Source of the DNA: Pararhodobacter sp. CCB-MM2
Lineage (GTDB): Bacteria > Pseudomonadota > Alphaproteobacteria > Rhodobacterales > Rhodobacteraceae
Assembly (NCBI RefSeq): GCF_001691415.1
Contig: NZ_LRRR01000023.1
Span: 1-64,000, forward strand
Length of the DNA: 64,000 bases
Direction: 5' to 3'
Shown here: piece by piece, positions 63,751-64,000 of the stretch
Layout: every line of letters starts with the position of its first letter
Numbering within the stretch: the stretch's first letter is position 1
Made by a program: the position numbers and the translations under genes
Notes under the pieces: model-generated
Seen by the model: only the letters and a program-made list of their open reading frames with translations
What the model was told of the DNA's origin: nothing
Database searches by the model: none

Positions 63751-64000
63751 GTACGCTGAGAAAACCTTAAGCGTCCAAACGTATTCTCGGCGCTGACCTA
63801 CCCGGCCCCCGTCCCCTGGGCAGGATCCAGCGCAATCGAAGCTAGTCGTGCCAACCGCTGATCGGGTCGGTCGATGTCACGTCTCTGCTGGTAAGCCGGC
63901 GCCTTGATCTCGGCGACGATGGTTGCGACTCAATCATTTGTCCTGCCCAGCTCGGATGAAATGCCAGTTCCGAACAGAAGCCTTCTGAGTGAAAGATCGG
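63751..64000. other. Intergenic end of window
   Basis: I see no complete gene in these 250 bases. On the minus strand a frame enters from beyond the window and stops at 63930 (last residues SSELGRTND), so it may be the 3' end of a gene; it is too short to identify. A second short minus-strand frame without a start codon ends at 63798. Confidence 0.3.

Noticed and set aside
63798..63932. Minus-strand frame encoding IVAEIKAP and on
   Set aside because: It has no start codon and is preceded by an in-frame stop at 63930; it is too short to call a gene or pseudogene.

Overview
The window is high-GC chromosomal DNA from an alphaproteobacterium, almost certainly a member of the Rhodobacteraceae (Rhodobacter, Paracoccus and roseobacter group). 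The reasons are the dnaK-dnaJ pair, a TRAP transporter of the TakP type, the gpmI-envC-ctpA-rppH block, a DUF2125 protein, an HWE-type histidine kinase, RTX calcium-binding proteins, and short intergenic repeats of a kind I associate with this family. I cannot name a genus. I see no tRNA or rRNA gene, complete insertion sequence, prophage or CRISPR array.

Layout. 0-3.5 kb: dnaK and dnaJ (minus) behind a sigma-32-like promoter. 3.6-8.9 kb: an AEC-family carrier, a dctPQM TRAP operon and a DMT exporter. 9-10.8 kb: a Tat-exported multicopper oxidase and a 52-residue disordered protein. 10.8-17.3 kb (minus): a LysR regulator, a second AEC carrier next to a fadH-type dienoyl-CoA reductase, and an M17 aminopeptidase coupled to an NlpC/P60 hydrolase. 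17.6-20.6 kb: a small helical protein, then a beta-carbonic anhydrase and a SulP transporter.

20.7-36 kb is a cell-surface polysaccharide region. It holds kdsA-kdsB (CMP-Kdo supply), a WbpM/CapD-type nucleotide-sugar dehydratase, a large RTX protein, a GT2 glycosyltransferase, an ABC-2 capsule-export permease transcribed away from its partners, and a six-gene plus-strand operon: a KpsE-like membrane protein, a KpsT-like ATPase, a GT4 glycosyltransferase and three sulfotransferase-like proteins. The set suggests synthesis, export and possibly sulfation of a Kdo-linked capsule. No kpsC/kpsS-like Kdo transferase, outer-membrane exporter or PAPS-synthesis gene is visible here.

36-46.3 kb (all minus): asd, an LpcC-like glycosyltransferase, an MFS transporter, rppH-ctpA-envC-gpmI, an alpha/beta hydrolase and an unknown membrane protein. 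46.5-53.4 kb: a PCu(A)C copper chaperone with a DUF2946-like partner, a coupled enoyl-CoA hydratase and SDR pair, a DUF2125 protein, a proline-racemase-family enzyme lacking both catalytic cysteines, a membrane methyltransferase-like protein and a second, divergent Asd. 53.6-55.8 kb: three adjacent glycosyltransferase-like genes. 55.9-62.3 kb (minus): pnp, a PEBP-like protein, an HWE kinase, a KtrAB-type potassium uptake pair and rpsO. Thus rpsO and pnp keep their usual orientation but about 4 kb separates them. The window ends with a second RTX protein that carries an N-terminal membrane anchor.

The most unusual signals are: a 130-bp two-block intergenic repeat present twice in opposite orientation with a constant-length variable spacer; palindromic TAGGGTGGG elements with a paired base change in the stem; the triple sulfotransferase-like set inside a capsule operon; and the Ser/Thr active site of the proline-racemase-family protein.
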